Assembly (NCBI GenBank): GCA_003249015.1
Contig: QBLS01000030.1
Coordinates: 1-39,780, forward strand
DNA length: 39,780 nucleotides
Direction of reading: 5' to 3'
From: Pseudanabaena sp.
Lineage (GTDB): Bacteria > Cyanobacteriota > Cyanobacteriia > Pseudanabaenales > Pseudanabaenaceae
A program made the position numbers and the translations under genes. Numbering within the stretch: the stretch's first letter is position 1; each line of letters opens with the position of its first letter. Below are positions 1 through 8,041 of the stretch, one piece after another. The notes under the pieces were generated by a model. It was not told the origin of the DNA. It worked only from the letters and a program-made list of their open reading frames with translations, and ran no database searches.

Positions 1-3
1 AAG

Positions 4-107
4 TATAGCAATTTTAAATATTTAGAAGAGGCTTCGACTTCGCTCAGCCAACGTATACTTCTGGCTGAGCGAAGTCGAAGCCCTAACTCTTATTTGAAAC
101 AGCTATA
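4..107. repeat. MITE-like palindromic element, copy 1 of family B
   Basis: The element begins TATAGC and ends GCTATA. It holds a long imperfect palindrome: the stretch around 30-52 (GGCTTCGACTTCGCTCAGCC) is nearly the reverse complement of 61-82. Its left 35 bases reappear reverse-complemented at the right end of the copy at 17426-17531. Its right end reappears reverse-complemented at 22569. No reading frame is seen in it. It lies downstream of the minus-strand kinase gene and could also end its transcript, which is inference. Confidence 0.65.
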
Positions 108-149
108 GCTCACCATTGCTGGTATCGAGGCTCGGATTTACTTAGGTTG

Positions 150-1562
150 TTATACCATTGGAAGAAATATGATGAAGCAGGTTTTACCAGCGACAGATTC
201 GATCGCTAAACTTCCCTGATGTCGATTTTCGATAATCCGTCTGACCACATCTAGCCCTAATCCTGAACCTTTTCCCATCGGTTTAGTGGTAAAGAAGGGT
301 TCAAGAATGCGATTCTTAATCTCTGGGGGAATTCCTAGACTGTTATCGACAATTTCGACAACTAGACATTTTTCTTTACGGCAAGTGCGAATCGTAATTG
401 TTGGCGGTGATCCGTCGAATGTGCCTTTGTCCTCTAAAACATAAATCGCATTGTCAATTAGATTTGTCCAAACTTGATTGAGTTCACTACCAAAGGCTAA
501 AATTTGCGGCAAATCCTGAGCATATTCGCGTTTAACGGTAATACCATGCTTGAGCTTGAACGAAAATAATCGCAGCGTATCTTCAATTCCTTCGTGAATA
601 TCAACTTTTTGCTGTGCGCTCCGATCCATATAGGAATAGGACTTCATCGACTGCACTAATGTCGAGATTCTCTCCGCACCATTTAGCCCATTGCCCAGCA
701 TTGCCATCACATCAAAGGACAGAGCCAACCATCGCAGCCCCATATCTCTCAATTCTGTAGAATCTTCCCGCCAACGTTCCATTATTGAGGATAATATTTC
801 TGGCTCTACACCACCTACAGCCAAAGGTTCTACTAATTTCCAAGCCTCCTGTACACCATAGTCTTCTAGCCATTCTAGTAATCGATCTTCGCGATCGCTT
901 AATTCTAGAGAATTAGTTGACGGATTCGCGATCGCCTCAAAGCCTAAATCCCGAATTCTCAGCCATTCGGCAGTATGCGCCTCATCAACTTGACGCTGAC
1001 CATAGATCAGATTCATGCGTTGAAGTTCTAGCATGGCTGGTTGTAAATCCTTTAAAGCTCTTACTAGCGCCGCCGCAGGATTATTTAGTTCATGGGCGAG
1101 TCCTGCGGAGAGAGTACCGAGAGCAGCCATTTTTTCACGGGTTTGAATAAAAGATTCTAGACCGCGCAAACGCTTCTGGACGATCCGAAACATGAGCTTC
1201 TCGAACTCGCGACAGGAATGTAGCACATCAATAAAATCTTCACCAGAGAGCCGATAGAGGTGAACTTCGTTGACAGCCTCTAAGGTCACTGGCACATTGT
1301 CGTCAGAGAGAACTTGAATTTCGCCAAAGAAGGATAATCCTTCATGGCGACCGATGGGCATATCAACGCCTTGGCTCATGCGGCTGATATTAGTGATTCC
1401 ATCCACTTGAATGTAAAATCCATCGGGGCGATCGCCTTCTCGACAGAGAATATCTCCTGCCTTTAGGTGCATCGGCTGGACGCGATCGCAGATCCACTTA
1501 ATTCTTTCAATGGGCAAAGTCTGAAAGAGTTCCAGTTGTAATAGAGTATCAGCGCAGAGCAT
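150..1562 (-). CDS. Sensor histidine kinase with N-terminal cyclic-nucleotide-binding-like domain
   Basis: The product has 470 aa. Residues about 10-125 look like a cNMP-binding/Crp-type beta-roll (LKAGDILCREGD and SFFGEIQVLSDD). A dimerisation and phosphoacceptor region follows with the H-box LSAGLAHELNNPAAAL (His157). The HATPase domain shows an N-box (ELNQVWTNLIDNAIYVL), a G1 box (VEIVDNSLGIP), an F-box (EPFFTTK) and a G2 box (GKGSGLGLDVV). There is no membrane segment, so it should be cytoplasmic. It lies 62 bases downstream of the receiver/thioredoxin-reductase fusion on the same strand, so the two probably form a two-component pair. Whether the sensor domain binds cAMP, cGMP or nothing cannot be read from the sequence. 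The start is ATG at 1560-1562. Confidence 0.9.
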   Translation of the reverse strand: MLCADTLLQLELFQTLPIERIKWICDRVQPMHLKAGDILCREGDRPDGFYIQVDGITNISRMSQGVDMPIGRHEGLSFFGEIQVLSDDNVPVTLEAVNEVHLYRLSGEDFIDVLHSCREFEKLMFRIVQKRLRGLESFIQTREKMAALGTLSAGLAHELNNPAAALVRALKDLQPAMLELQRMNLIYGQRQVDEAHTAEWLRIRDLGFEAIANPSTNSLELSDREDRLLEWLEDYGVQEAWKLVEPLAVGGVEPEILSSIMERWREDSTELRDMGLRWLALSFDVMAMLGNGLNGAERISTLVQSMKSYSYMDRSAQQKVDIHEGIEDTLRLFSFKLKHGITVKREYAQDLPQILAFGSELNQVWTNLIDNAIYVLEDKGTFDGSPPTITIRTCRKEKCLVVEIVDNSLGIPPEIKNRILEPFFTTKPMGKGSGLGLDVVRRIIENRHQGSLAIESVAGKTCFIIFLPMV

Positions 1563-1583
1563 GGCAGTCTCCTAGACTATGAA

Positions 1584-1620
1584 CAAAGCAAAAGAATTGC
1601 GAAGCAATTCTTTTGCTTTG
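1584..1620. terminator. Perfect 17-bp hairpin between the two signalling genes
   Basis: A 17-base arm at 1584-1600 pairs perfectly with 1604-1620 around the loop GAA. It lies between the stop of the receiver/oxidoreductase gene and the start of the kinase gene. There is no clean T-run in the direction of transcription, so it may attenuate transcription, stabilise RNA or simply be a mobile palindrome. The GAA loop matches the hairpins of the repeats at 14863 and 33189. Confidence 0.55.
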
Positions 1621-1624
1621 AGGG

Positions 1625-3277
1625 TTAAACATTGGCAAGATGTTGATGCACAAATTGCACGCAAATCGATCCTTCACCTACACCTGATGCAACACGCTTA
1701 ACTGAGCCGTGACGAACATCTCCCACAGCAAATATCCCAGAGATATTTGTCTCTAACAAAAAGCGATCGCGTTTCAATTGCCAAGGTGTAGTTTTCTCAA
1801 TATCTAAACCTGTCTTTACAAAACCGCGATCATCTTGTTGAATCAAATCGCCCAGCCATTCCGTGCTGGGAGTTGCACCAATGAAAATAAATAGCGAACT
1901 TGCCGCTAGAGTCTTTACCTCACCTGTTTGCGAATCCTTCACCACAATCTCTTCCAGTTTGTCGCTGCCTTTCACTTCGACAACGCTGTGGAAAGGTAAA
2001 ACTTCGATATTAGGAGTTCCCGCAATTTGATCGATTAAATACTGGGACATACTCTTAGTGAGCGACTCACCTCGCACTAACATGCGAACCTTGCTGGCAT
2101 ATTTCGAGAAATACATTGCCGCTTGACCTGCGGAGTTAGCTCCACCCACTATATAAACTTCCTCATTTTGACAAGCCGCTGCTTCAGTTTGAGCCGCACC
2201 ATAGTAGACACCTGAACCAGTGAACTGGTCAATTCCCTTTACATCTAATCTGCGCCAAGCTACGCCCATTGCCAAAATTAGAGCGTGGCAACTAATCTCC
2301 GAACCATTAGATAATGTAATGATGCGATAGTTGTTCTCAATGCGGATGCCTGTTGCTTCTAAGGGTGTTAGGATTTCCACACCAAAGCGCTTGGCTTGGG
2401 TGACTCCGCGTCGAGCAAGGTCACTGCCACTCAAGCCCACAGGAAATCCTAAATAGTTCTCAATGCGCGAACTCGTTCCCGCCTGTCCTCCAGGGGCTTC
2501 CTTCTCAATCATCACGGTGCGTAATCCTTCAGAAGCTCCATAAACTGCGGCGGCTAGTCCTGCGGGACCACCACCAATAATGGCGAGATCGTAAAATGGT
2601 TTTTCAGCTTCTGTCTGTAGTCCAACTTTTCCTGCGATGTCAGTAATGCTTGGCTTAACTAATTTCGTACCATCAGGCAAAATCACTAAAGGCAAACAGG
2701 GATTACCTTTCTCTCCAGCATATTGTAAAAATTTCTGAGCTTCAGGATTAGTTTCAATATCGAGCCAACGATAGGGGATTTGGTTACGGGCAAGGAAATC
2801 GCGAATATTGTGGGATTGCGGAGACCAACGATCGCTAATTACTTTTACGCCTTGAAATTCGGGTTTAAAGTTGGCTTGCCAATCGTTGAGCAAGTCATCA
2901 AGAGCAGGATAAAGCTTTTCCTGTGGCGGGTCCCAAGGCTTTAATAGGTAGTAGTCTAGTCTCGCGGTATTAATCGCAGCGATCGCGGCATTCGTATCGG
3001 CATAGGCAGTCAGCAGCACCCGCTTTGCTTCTGGAAAAATGTCACTCGCTTGTTCTAAAAACTCTACGCCGCTCATTTGTGGCATCCGTTGATCCACTAA
3101 GAATAGGGCGATCGCTTCATTGCGAAGTTTAAGTTGCTGGGTGGTGTCAAGTGCCGATGCTCCAGAGTCCGCCCTCACAATCCGAAAGCGATCGCCATAT
3201 CGTTGTCGTAGGTCTCTAGCCACAGCTTGCAATACTGCGGGGTCATCATCAACGGTAAGTATTACTGGCTTGAGCAT
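1625..3277 (-). CDS. Response regulator fused to thioredoxin-reductase-like FAD oxidoreductase
   Basis: The product has 550 aa. Residues 1-125 are a receiver domain with acidic residues D10-D12, phosphoacceptor D62 (LFLVDQRMP), T90 and K113 (LLKPW). Residues about 143-215 resemble a thioredoxin/glutaredoxin-like fold that lacks a CxxC (WSPQSH at the usual place). Residues about 228-550 are a TrxB-like flavoprotein with the FAD motif GGGPAG (235-240), the NAD(P)H motif VGGANSAG and a C-terminal GDVRHG. The redox CxxC of true TrxB is missing (YYGAAQTEAAAC occupies that stretch), so classical thioredoxin reduction is unlikely. The family is annotated elsewhere as fused response regulator/thioredoxin-disulfide reductase. 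It is probably phosphorylated by the kinase encoded just downstream. The start is ATG at 3275-3277. Confidence 0.9.
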   Translation of the reverse strand: MLKPVILTVDDDPAVLQAVARDLRQRYGDRFRIVRADSGASALDTTQQLKLRNEAIALFLVDQRMPQMSGVEFLEQASDIFPEAKRVLLTAYADTNAAIAAINTARLDYYLLKPWDPPQEKLYPALDDLLNDWQANFKPEFQGVKVISDRWSPQSHNIRDFLARNQIPYRWLDIETNPEAQKFLQYAGEKGNPCLPLVILPDGTKLVKPSITDIAGKVGLQTEAEKPFYDLAIIGGGPAGLAAAVYGASEGLRTVMIEKEAPGGQAGTSSRIENYLGFPVGLSGSDLARRGVTQAKRFGVEILTPLEATGIRIENNYRIITLSNGSEISCHALILAMGVAWRRLDVKGIDQFTGSGVYYGAAQTEAAACQNEEVYIVGGANSAGQAAMYFSKYASKVRMLVRGESLTKSMSQYLIDQIAGTPNIEVLPFHSVVEVKGSDKLEEIVVKDSQTGEVKTLAASSLFIFIGATPSTEWLGDLIQQDDRGFVKTGLDIEKTTPWQLKRDRFLLETNISGIFAVGDVRHGSVKRVASGVGEGSICVQFVHQHLANV

Positions 3278-3357
3278 GGGACATCTTTGGGGAATGATGG
3301 AATCTCAACTAAATTTATATTACAAATTAGCTAAGTTTTTTGTTATGAGGCGATCGC

Positions 3358-3480
3358 TATTTCTTGAATTATCCCTAAGTTGAATAAAATCCTGTACTTA
3401 AGTTTGGGTTGTTGTGGATTTGTCATGAAGAGTGCGATCGCTATTGTTGTGAGTTGTTATTTCTATACGATCGCTCTTCG
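3358..3480. repeat. Dispersed small repeats in the 3278-3544 gap
   Basis: The gap holds no convincing gene. Bases about 3364-3425 match 7964-8025 closely (shared core GTACTTAAGTTTGGGTT versus ATACTTAAGTTTAGGTT). Bases 3435-3480 resemble the repeats at 6419 and 6941 (GCGATCGCTATTGTTGTGAG). The plus-strand open frame here is made of these repeats and runs into the end of the convergent gene. Confidence 0.5.
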
Positions 3481-3544
3481 TGAATATTCTAATTCTATCG
3501 GTTTTGCTTTACCGTTAATAAACCTAGTCAGGTTAATAATTACC

Positions 3545-4828
3545 TTACCTAGGATTTTTCTGATTATCTTTCCATGCATTAGCTTTGATATCTTTAATAG
3601 CTTCCTCAAAACTCTTTGTTCCTATTTTGTAGCAATGGGTAAAACTTTTGTTTAGATCTTCGTTAAATACAAATAAGCGCCACCAATTTACACGAGACCC
3701 CTTAGAGTATTGACCGCACGCAAAAATATTTTTAGAATGCTGCTCAAATGCCCAAATGTTCGACTTAGAATACTCTTCTATATACATTGCTGGTCGGGGA
3801 TGATCATCTGCAAAATCTGCACCAATAAAGCTTGAACAATTCGGAATACCTTTAGGACACTGATGTGTAATTGGACTAGGCTTATCCATTACATTGAGAC
3901 TTGGTAGAATATCCTCCCAGTCTTCAATGATAAGTGAGCCACAAACGCCTTGTGCAGTCATATTCATAAACTCTCGATACACATCAATAGATGATTCTCG
4001 TCCAGCAGCTTCAACCGCAGACTGGGAAAGATGTAACACTATATCTCTTTCAAAAACACCAAATGAGGTTTCAATATTAGGCTCGTTTGCATAAGCAATA
4101 TACCTAATAACACTCTTACTACCCACAGATTCTATTTTGCCTTTAATTAACCCCTGATCCAGTATACAAATTGAGTCAAGAAAACTAGATAGTGCAACTG
4201 GATAAACTTGAAGACGTTGATTTCTAAAAACTCCATATCTAAATAATATAGGTACTGTTGATTTGAAAAGATAGAATTTTTCTAAATACTGTAAAAAATA
4301 TTTCATCTGAACCTTAGACTTCGACGTAAGTTTAGATGAAAAAGATAATATAGCGGTGTATGGTCTAAAAAGCTGACGTTCAGAAGAATATAATTCATAT
4401 AAATCTTCAAATTTTTCTAAATCTCCCCACAACTTGTCATCATCTAAAGTCTTAGTTATTTCGATGATGACTTTTACGGACTCTGGGACGACAATCACAA
4501 AATCATCGGCACGATAGAGGGGTGGGAAAGTATTTGCATCCCAAATTATAATGTCAAACTGTCGAGATACTTTCCTAGTAACTTTTGCTTCTTTATCAAC
4601 TTGCCTATTAATTTCAAGTGTAGATATAAATCCAGTAGATATTTCAAAACGTCGAGGGATTCTTCGACGAAGGTAAGATCGAACTGCGTACTCTAAATTT
4701 TGTCCTTCTGATGGACAATGTACCCCATCCATCCAAAATGAAAGAGTTCGAGCCATCTCCCGTAGCTCATATGTTTGTTGGGAAGCAGAATTCCTTATAT
4801 CTTGGATGTTAATATCTCGTTCATTCAT
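3545..4828 (-). CDS. DUF6602-like protein, probable nuclease fold
   Basis: The product has 427 aa from the ATG at 4826-4828. A GTG at 4838-4840 would add four residues, and neither start has a clear ribosome binding site. The N-terminal part carries the DUF6602-like pattern GQNLEYAVRSYLRRRIPRRF...STGFI, then QFDIIIWDANTFPPLY, then VPESVKVIIEITKTL. The D...E-x-[K/T] spacing is reminiscent of a PD-(D/E)xK core. The final KS of the usual EVKS is changed (EITKT), so catalytic activity is uncertain. The C-terminal half (about 200-427) is unrecognised; it contains several cysteines (CPKGIPNC) and WAFEQHSKNIFACGQYSKG. It is the last gene of a tight minus-strand cassette behind two DUF4145-like genes (gap about 40 bp). 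The region is AT-rich and poor in HIP1, consistent with horizontal acquisition. Confidence 0.75.
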   Translation of the reverse strand: MNERDINIQDIRNSASQQTYELREMARTLSFWMDGVHCPSEGQNLEYAVRSYLRRRIPRRFEISTGFISTLEINRQVDKEAKVTRKVSRQFDIIIWDANTFPPLYRADDFVIVVPESVKVIIEITKTLDDDKLWGDLEKFEDLYELYSSERQLFRPYTAILSFSSKLTSKSKVQMKYFLQYLEKFYLFKSTVPILFRYGVFRNQRLQVYPVALSSFLDSICILDQGLIKGKIESVGSKSVIRYIAYANEPNIETSFGVFERDIVLHLSQSAVEAAGRESSIDVYREFMNMTAQGVCGSLIIEDWEDILPSLNVMDKPSPITHQCPKGIPNCSSFIGADFADDHPRPAMYIEEYSKSNIWAFEQHSKNIFACGQYSKGSRVNWWRLFVFNEDLNKSFTHCYKIGTKSFEEAIKDIKANAWKDNQKNPR

Positions 4829-4869
4829 AATTACAATCACATAACCATAGAAAGGTAAACTTATTTATT

Positions 4870-5568
4870 TCATTCAATGTTGTCTTGTTTATTTAACTTT
4901 TTTTCTTTTAAAAGATTTAGACTTTGTTCTGCTTTTTTAGCAAGATATGGAGCATTGTATATATACTCTAAAATGGCTTTGCACAAGTCATCTAATATAG
5001 GAATCTCATCACTAGTCAATTCTCCTAGATCAGCATGAGCGCCATAGTTTCTTAACTGCCTTAGACTATGAGCTACATTTACTAACTTCTCTGGAATTTC
5101 ACCTTTATCGGCTAAGCATTTTAGTTTTTTATTTAAAGTATCCCCTGATGCTTTACGATCTTCGCAGATCATATCTAATATCCGTCCTAATAGAACTGCA
5201 TATGCATTAGCATCAATAAATCTCACCTTAATTGCTATGTCATATGCTTTTTGGATCTGATTAGGCAATCCAAATAATTTGTGTGGTTCTGATGGATAAA
5301 AGATTTCTTTTTCATAGCATTCTAAATATTCAGCATCAAAATACCTCCAGTAAGTTACCTCGTTATAAACTAAACAGAGCAACAATTTATGGTGGTAGCC
5401 TTCTTCTGAATAGATATTCCCATTGCAGTAGTCATAATATGCATCATCTGGATCGTCATAAGTGTGCTTTGTGGATAGGTAGTATTCAGCTACAATTTTC
5501 ATCGGTGCGCGGTTTCCACAATGTCCACATTGTATAAACCCGCGAGTTCGATTCTTTTCATTAGTCAT
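4870..5568 (-). CDS. DUF4145-like protein (paralog B)
   Basis: The product has 232 aa. An N-terminal CxxC (CGHCG) is the remains of a zinc ribbon; its second cysteine pair is not evident. The C-terminal half matches the DUF4145 helical pattern: DANAYAVLLGRILDMICED..., a short loop, then LRQLRNYGAHADLGELTSDE. The RNxGAH block is the hallmark. It is a diverged paralog of the gene upstream (5607-6326), with the same domain order, and lies 38 bp from it. AAGG about 8 nt before the ATG supports the start. DUF4145 occurs alone and fused to restriction or nuclease proteins, but its activity is not established. A role in defence or RNA processing is inference. Confidence 0.75.
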   Translation of the reverse strand: MTNEKNRTRGFIQCGHCGNRAPMKIVAEYYLSTKHTYDDPDDAYYDYCNGNIYSEEGYHHKLLLCLVYNEVTYWRYFDAEYLECYEKEIFYPSEPHKLFGLPNQIQKAYDIAIKVRFIDANAYAVLLGRILDMICEDRKASGDTLNKKLKCLADKGEIPEKLVNVAHSLRQLRNYGAHADLGELTSDEIPILDDLCKAILEYIYNAPYLAKKAEQSLNLLKEKKLNKQDNIE

Positions 5569-5606
5569 AAAATTAACCTTATAGCACGTTATGTCTTAGG
5601 CTATCA

Positions 5607-6326
5607 TTACCCTGTTGTCAAAATTTTCTCTTTCAGTTTGATCAACTCCTCTTCCGCTTCCTGCTTTCGGTACTTATCAACATATAGACGCTCAATAACA
5701 TAATTTACGAGCATTAATAGACTGTTTGCATCTTCAACTTTTACCTGCTTAGCAAATGTTAGGTGATCCGAATGTGCTCCCTCATTACCAAGATCTCTAA
5801 TCCCTTGAATAATATCTACTAAATCTTCTGAAATTTTTTCCTGTTCAAATAATTGAGTAAGTCTTTCCTTAAGATTGATAAAGTGACTCTTTCCTTTTTT
5901 ATTTACCCCCTCAGATGGAATCTTAAAATCGTTGCAAATCTCCTCTAATACTGCTCTACATAAAATAAAGCTTGCACGTGAAGACTTAGATAAAACTGAT
6001 TGTGCTTGATAAGTTACTTCAGCAATAGATCGAGGAACTGCATAATGAAGTTGCTTGCGAGGAGCATGTAAAACTGTTCGACGATAATCTCGATAGAATT
6101 CACTCTCCATGTTATCTCTATTCATTTCATCTTCTTCATCATTTCCTATAGTGGAATAACATATGATAGTAGCCTTACTGCAAGATGGACATGTAAAAAT
6201 CTCAAAAATTTCGATTGTGTAGTAAGGAGTTTCATCCTCTCCACTTTGATGTCGAAATGTAGTTTCAGACTTCATTAAATTTCCACAATTGCAAAATTCT
6301 CTTCCTGCCTCAAGTTCGTACAGCAT
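5607..6326 (-). CDS. DUF4145-like protein (paralog A) with zinc ribbon
   Basis: The product has 239 aa. It begins with a four-cysteine ribbon, CNC near residue 13 and CPSC near residue 45, so it probably binds zinc. The C-terminal domain contains SRASFILCRAVLEEICNDF, LTQLFEQEKISEDLVDIIQGI and RDLGNEGAHSD, the GNxGAH form of the DUF4145 motif, followed by a lysine- and glutamate-rich helix. It is the first gene of the three-gene cassette with paralog B and the DUF6602-like gene. The gap to the upstream VOC gene is 118 bp, so a promoter could lie there. Confidence 0.75.
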   Translation of the reverse strand: MLYELEAGREFCNCGNLMKSETTFRHQSGEDETPYYTIEIFEIFTCPSCSKATIICYSTIGNDEEDEMNRDNMESEFYRDYRRTVLHAPRKQLHYAVPRSIAEVTYQAQSVLSKSSRASFILCRAVLEEICNDFKIPSEGVNKKGKSHFINLKERLTQLFEQEKISEDLVDIIQGIRDLGNEGAHSDHLTFAKQVKVEDANSLLMLVNYVIERLYVDKYRKQEAEEELIKLKEKILTTG

Positions 6327-6418
6327 TTGTGTTCATTTCTTTCTTTATTAGGACAAATTATCTCAGATCATAATCTAAGTCAAATATGCTCACATCAACA
6401 TCTATACTCCTAAAAATG

Positions 6419-6455
6419 ATCGCTATTACTGTGAGTCGTGATTTTTAGGCGATCT
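6419..6455. repeat. Small dispersed repeat overlapping the VOC gene end
   Basis: The sequence GATCGCTATTACTGTGAGTC and the following bases to GGCGATCTC closely match 6941-6979 and, less well, 3435-3480. It overlaps the stop codon and last codons of the VOC gene, so the final DEIA of that protein is repeat-derived. Confidence 0.5.
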
Positions 6456-6882
6456 CGTCTGGGCTTGGGCTTGCATTATAAAACGATACAGTAGACCAAG
6501 TGTCATTTTGTAGAACAATGCGGTAGCCGTCTGGATCTTCAAATGTTATTCCCATCGCATCCCAATAAGGGTTGTAGGACTTTACAGGTTCGTATCCAAT
6601 CTCTTTCATTCGATCAACAGCACTCTGCCACTCTGGTTGATTTGGAAGGTAAAAAACTATTAGATTATCCTGTGTTGGAGCGCGACCCACAAGATGTCCC
6701 CGATGGTGAGTGAACTCAAAGTGATAAAGCTCTCCTGGGATTCCAATCATAACTCCATCAAATTCCTCATGATTCTCAAAACGATAGAGAATTTGAAATC
6801 CTAAACCGTCTGTGTAAAATTTAATGACTTTATCTAATTGATCAGTTGGACGAGCAATACGCACAATCTTGCCCTGAAACAT
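6445..6882 (-). CDS. VOC (glyoxalase/bleomycin-resistance fold) family protein
   Basis: The product has 145 aa. It has two beta-alpha-beta-beta-beta halves typical of the vicinal oxygen chelate superfamily: IVRIARPTDQLDKVIKFYTDGLGF at the start, and YWDAMGITFEDPDGYRIVLQ near the end. Candidate metal ligands include H55 or nearby histidines in LYHFEFTHHRGH and E in the FEDPDGYRIVL strand. The substrate cannot be inferred; many such single-domain proteins are annotated only as VOC family. It is probably monocistronic. Its C-terminus is contributed by a small intergenic repeat. Confidence 0.85.
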   Translation of the reverse strand: MFQGKIVRIARPTDQLDKVIKFYTDGLGFQILYRFENHEEFDGVMIGIPGELYHFEFTHHRGHLVGRAPTQDNLIVFYLPNQPEWQSAVDRMKEIGYEPVKSYNPYWDAMGITFEDPDGYRIVLQNDTWSTVSFYNASPSPDEIA

Positions 6883-6940
6883 AAAAATTCCTTTGAAATC
6901 CTAAATACAGATCTATGATAAATATGTTATAACTTGCCAT

Positions 6941-6983
6941 GCGATCGCTATAACTGTGAGTCGTGATTTCTGGGCGATCTCAT
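6941..6983. repeat. Small dispersed repeat
   Basis: GCGATCGCTATAACTGTGAG followed by TCGTGATTTCTGGGCGATCTC matches the copy at 6419-6455 almost base for base. The outer GCGATC motifs are in inverted orientation. Confidence 0.5.
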
Positions 6984-6988
6984 AACTA

Positions 6989-7081
6989 TTATTTGTCTTT
7001 CCGATCACCAATAATTTTTCCGAACTCGTCAACGAACCGAATCATTTCTCCATGTCTAATTTCAGATAGAAACAGACAACT
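6989..7081 (-). pseudogene. Possible short gene remnant
   Basis: In the gap between the VOC and SDR genes a minus-strand frame of about 30 codons ends at 6989. It reads as protein-like (EIRHGEMIRFVDEFGKIIGD) and stops at a TAA just upstream (7082-7084). Its only ATG is internal. It looks like the tail of a decayed gene, but it is too short to name. The rest of 6883-7141 holds only the repeat at 6941. Confidence 0.25.
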
Positions 7082-7141
7082 TTAACGGTCGTATCGCTTT
7101 GTCTAAATCTCCCCAACCGCTACATAAAGCTTTTTAGCTGG

Positions 7142-7894
7142 CTACTTTTGAACGGCTGTAAATCCGCCATCAACAATCAAATTGTGTCCCGTTATAAACG
7201 CTGCTCCATCTGAACACAGATAAACGACTGCCTTAGCGATATCTTCTGGCGCTCCGATTCGCTGTAACGGAATCCCTGCTGCAACTTGATCCAACATCTC
7301 AGGCGGCGCACCTGCCCATAAGTCAGTTTTAACCGCACCTGGACTAACGGTGTTAATCCGAATTCGATCAGCAGAATACTCAGCCGCAGCTGCACGAGAG
7401 AGAGCAATTACGCCTGCTTTTGCAGCTCCATAGGCTCCGTAGGTTGCAACACCTAATAATGCTCCTTGAGAGGAAGTGTTTACGATTGCTCCTCCACCCG
7501 ATTGCTGCATTGCTGGAATCTCATATTTCATCGATAACCAAACTGACTTAAGATTTGCATTTATCTCAAGATCCCAATCTGACTCCGACAAATCAGCGAT
7601 CTTGCCAGACGTTCCAGATCCCGCATTATTGAATGCATAGTCAAGGCGACCGTAGATTTGGAGCGCCTTTTTGACCATCGCCTCAACATCTGCTGCCTTG
7701 GTTACATCAGCTTGAACAAACACGGCTTCGCTGCCTGCTTCTTGAACAAGTCGAACGGTTTCCTGCCCTTTATCTTCACGACGGGCAACAACTACTACCT
7801 TTGCACTAGCTTTCCCAAAAGCGATAGCGGCTGCACGACCAATTCCAGAGCTTGCACCTGTGACAATTGCGACTTTATCAGTCATTGAACTCAT
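7142..7894 (-). CDS. SDR family NAD(P)-dependent oxidoreductase
   Basis: The product has 250 aa, the usual length for a classical short-chain dehydrogenase. It has the cofactor loop TGASSGIG (12-19), the structural NNAG (89-92), a catalytic serine in NTSSQG (about 141-142), and the YxxxK pair Y155/K159. Arginines at VARRED after beta-2 suggest NADP(H). The C-terminal FITGHNLIVDGGFT is typical of the family. The substrate is unknown. The start is ATG at 7892-7894, with a second ATG three codons in. Confidence 0.92.
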   Translation of the reverse strand: MSSMTDKVAIVTGASSGIGRAAAIAFGKASAKVVVVARREDKGQETVRLVQEAGSEAVFVQADVTKAADVEAMVKKALQIYGRLDYAFNNAGSGTSGKIADLSESDWDLEINANLKSVWLSMKYEIPAMQQSGGGAIVNTSSQGALLGVATYGAYGAAKAGVIALSRAAAAEYSADRIRINTVSPGAVKTDLWAGAPPEMLDQVAAGIPLQRIGAPEDIAKAVVYLCSDGAAFITGHNLIVDGGFTAVQK

Positions 7895-7963
7895 GCTCTG
7901 CGCTCCTGAAATTCGCTGTATTTGATGATATTCAGTTAATTATAATCCAAATATTATTAGACT

Positions 7964-8030
7964 TGAACTATCTATAAGTTTAATAAATCCTATACTTAAG
8001 TTTAGGTTTGTAGTTGTGAATTAGTCAAAG
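7964..8030. repeat. Copy of the 3364-3425 repeat
   Basis: The stretch TTGAACTATCTATAAGTTTA and the next 40 bases match 3364-3425 at most positions, including CTTAAGTTT and the GTGAATTAGTCA end. It lies upstream of the SDR gene and just past the end of the peroxiredoxin gene. Confidence 0.45.
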
Positions 8031-8041
8031 TAAGATGAGAC

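Noticed and set aside
917-1150. Plus-strand frame opposite the kinase gene
   Set aside because: Shadow of a gene with clear histidine kinase motifs.
3380-3655. 91-codon plus-strand frame of hydrophobic character
   Set aside because: It starts with TTG, is made of dispersed repeats, and runs 111 bp into the end of the convergent DUF6602-like gene.
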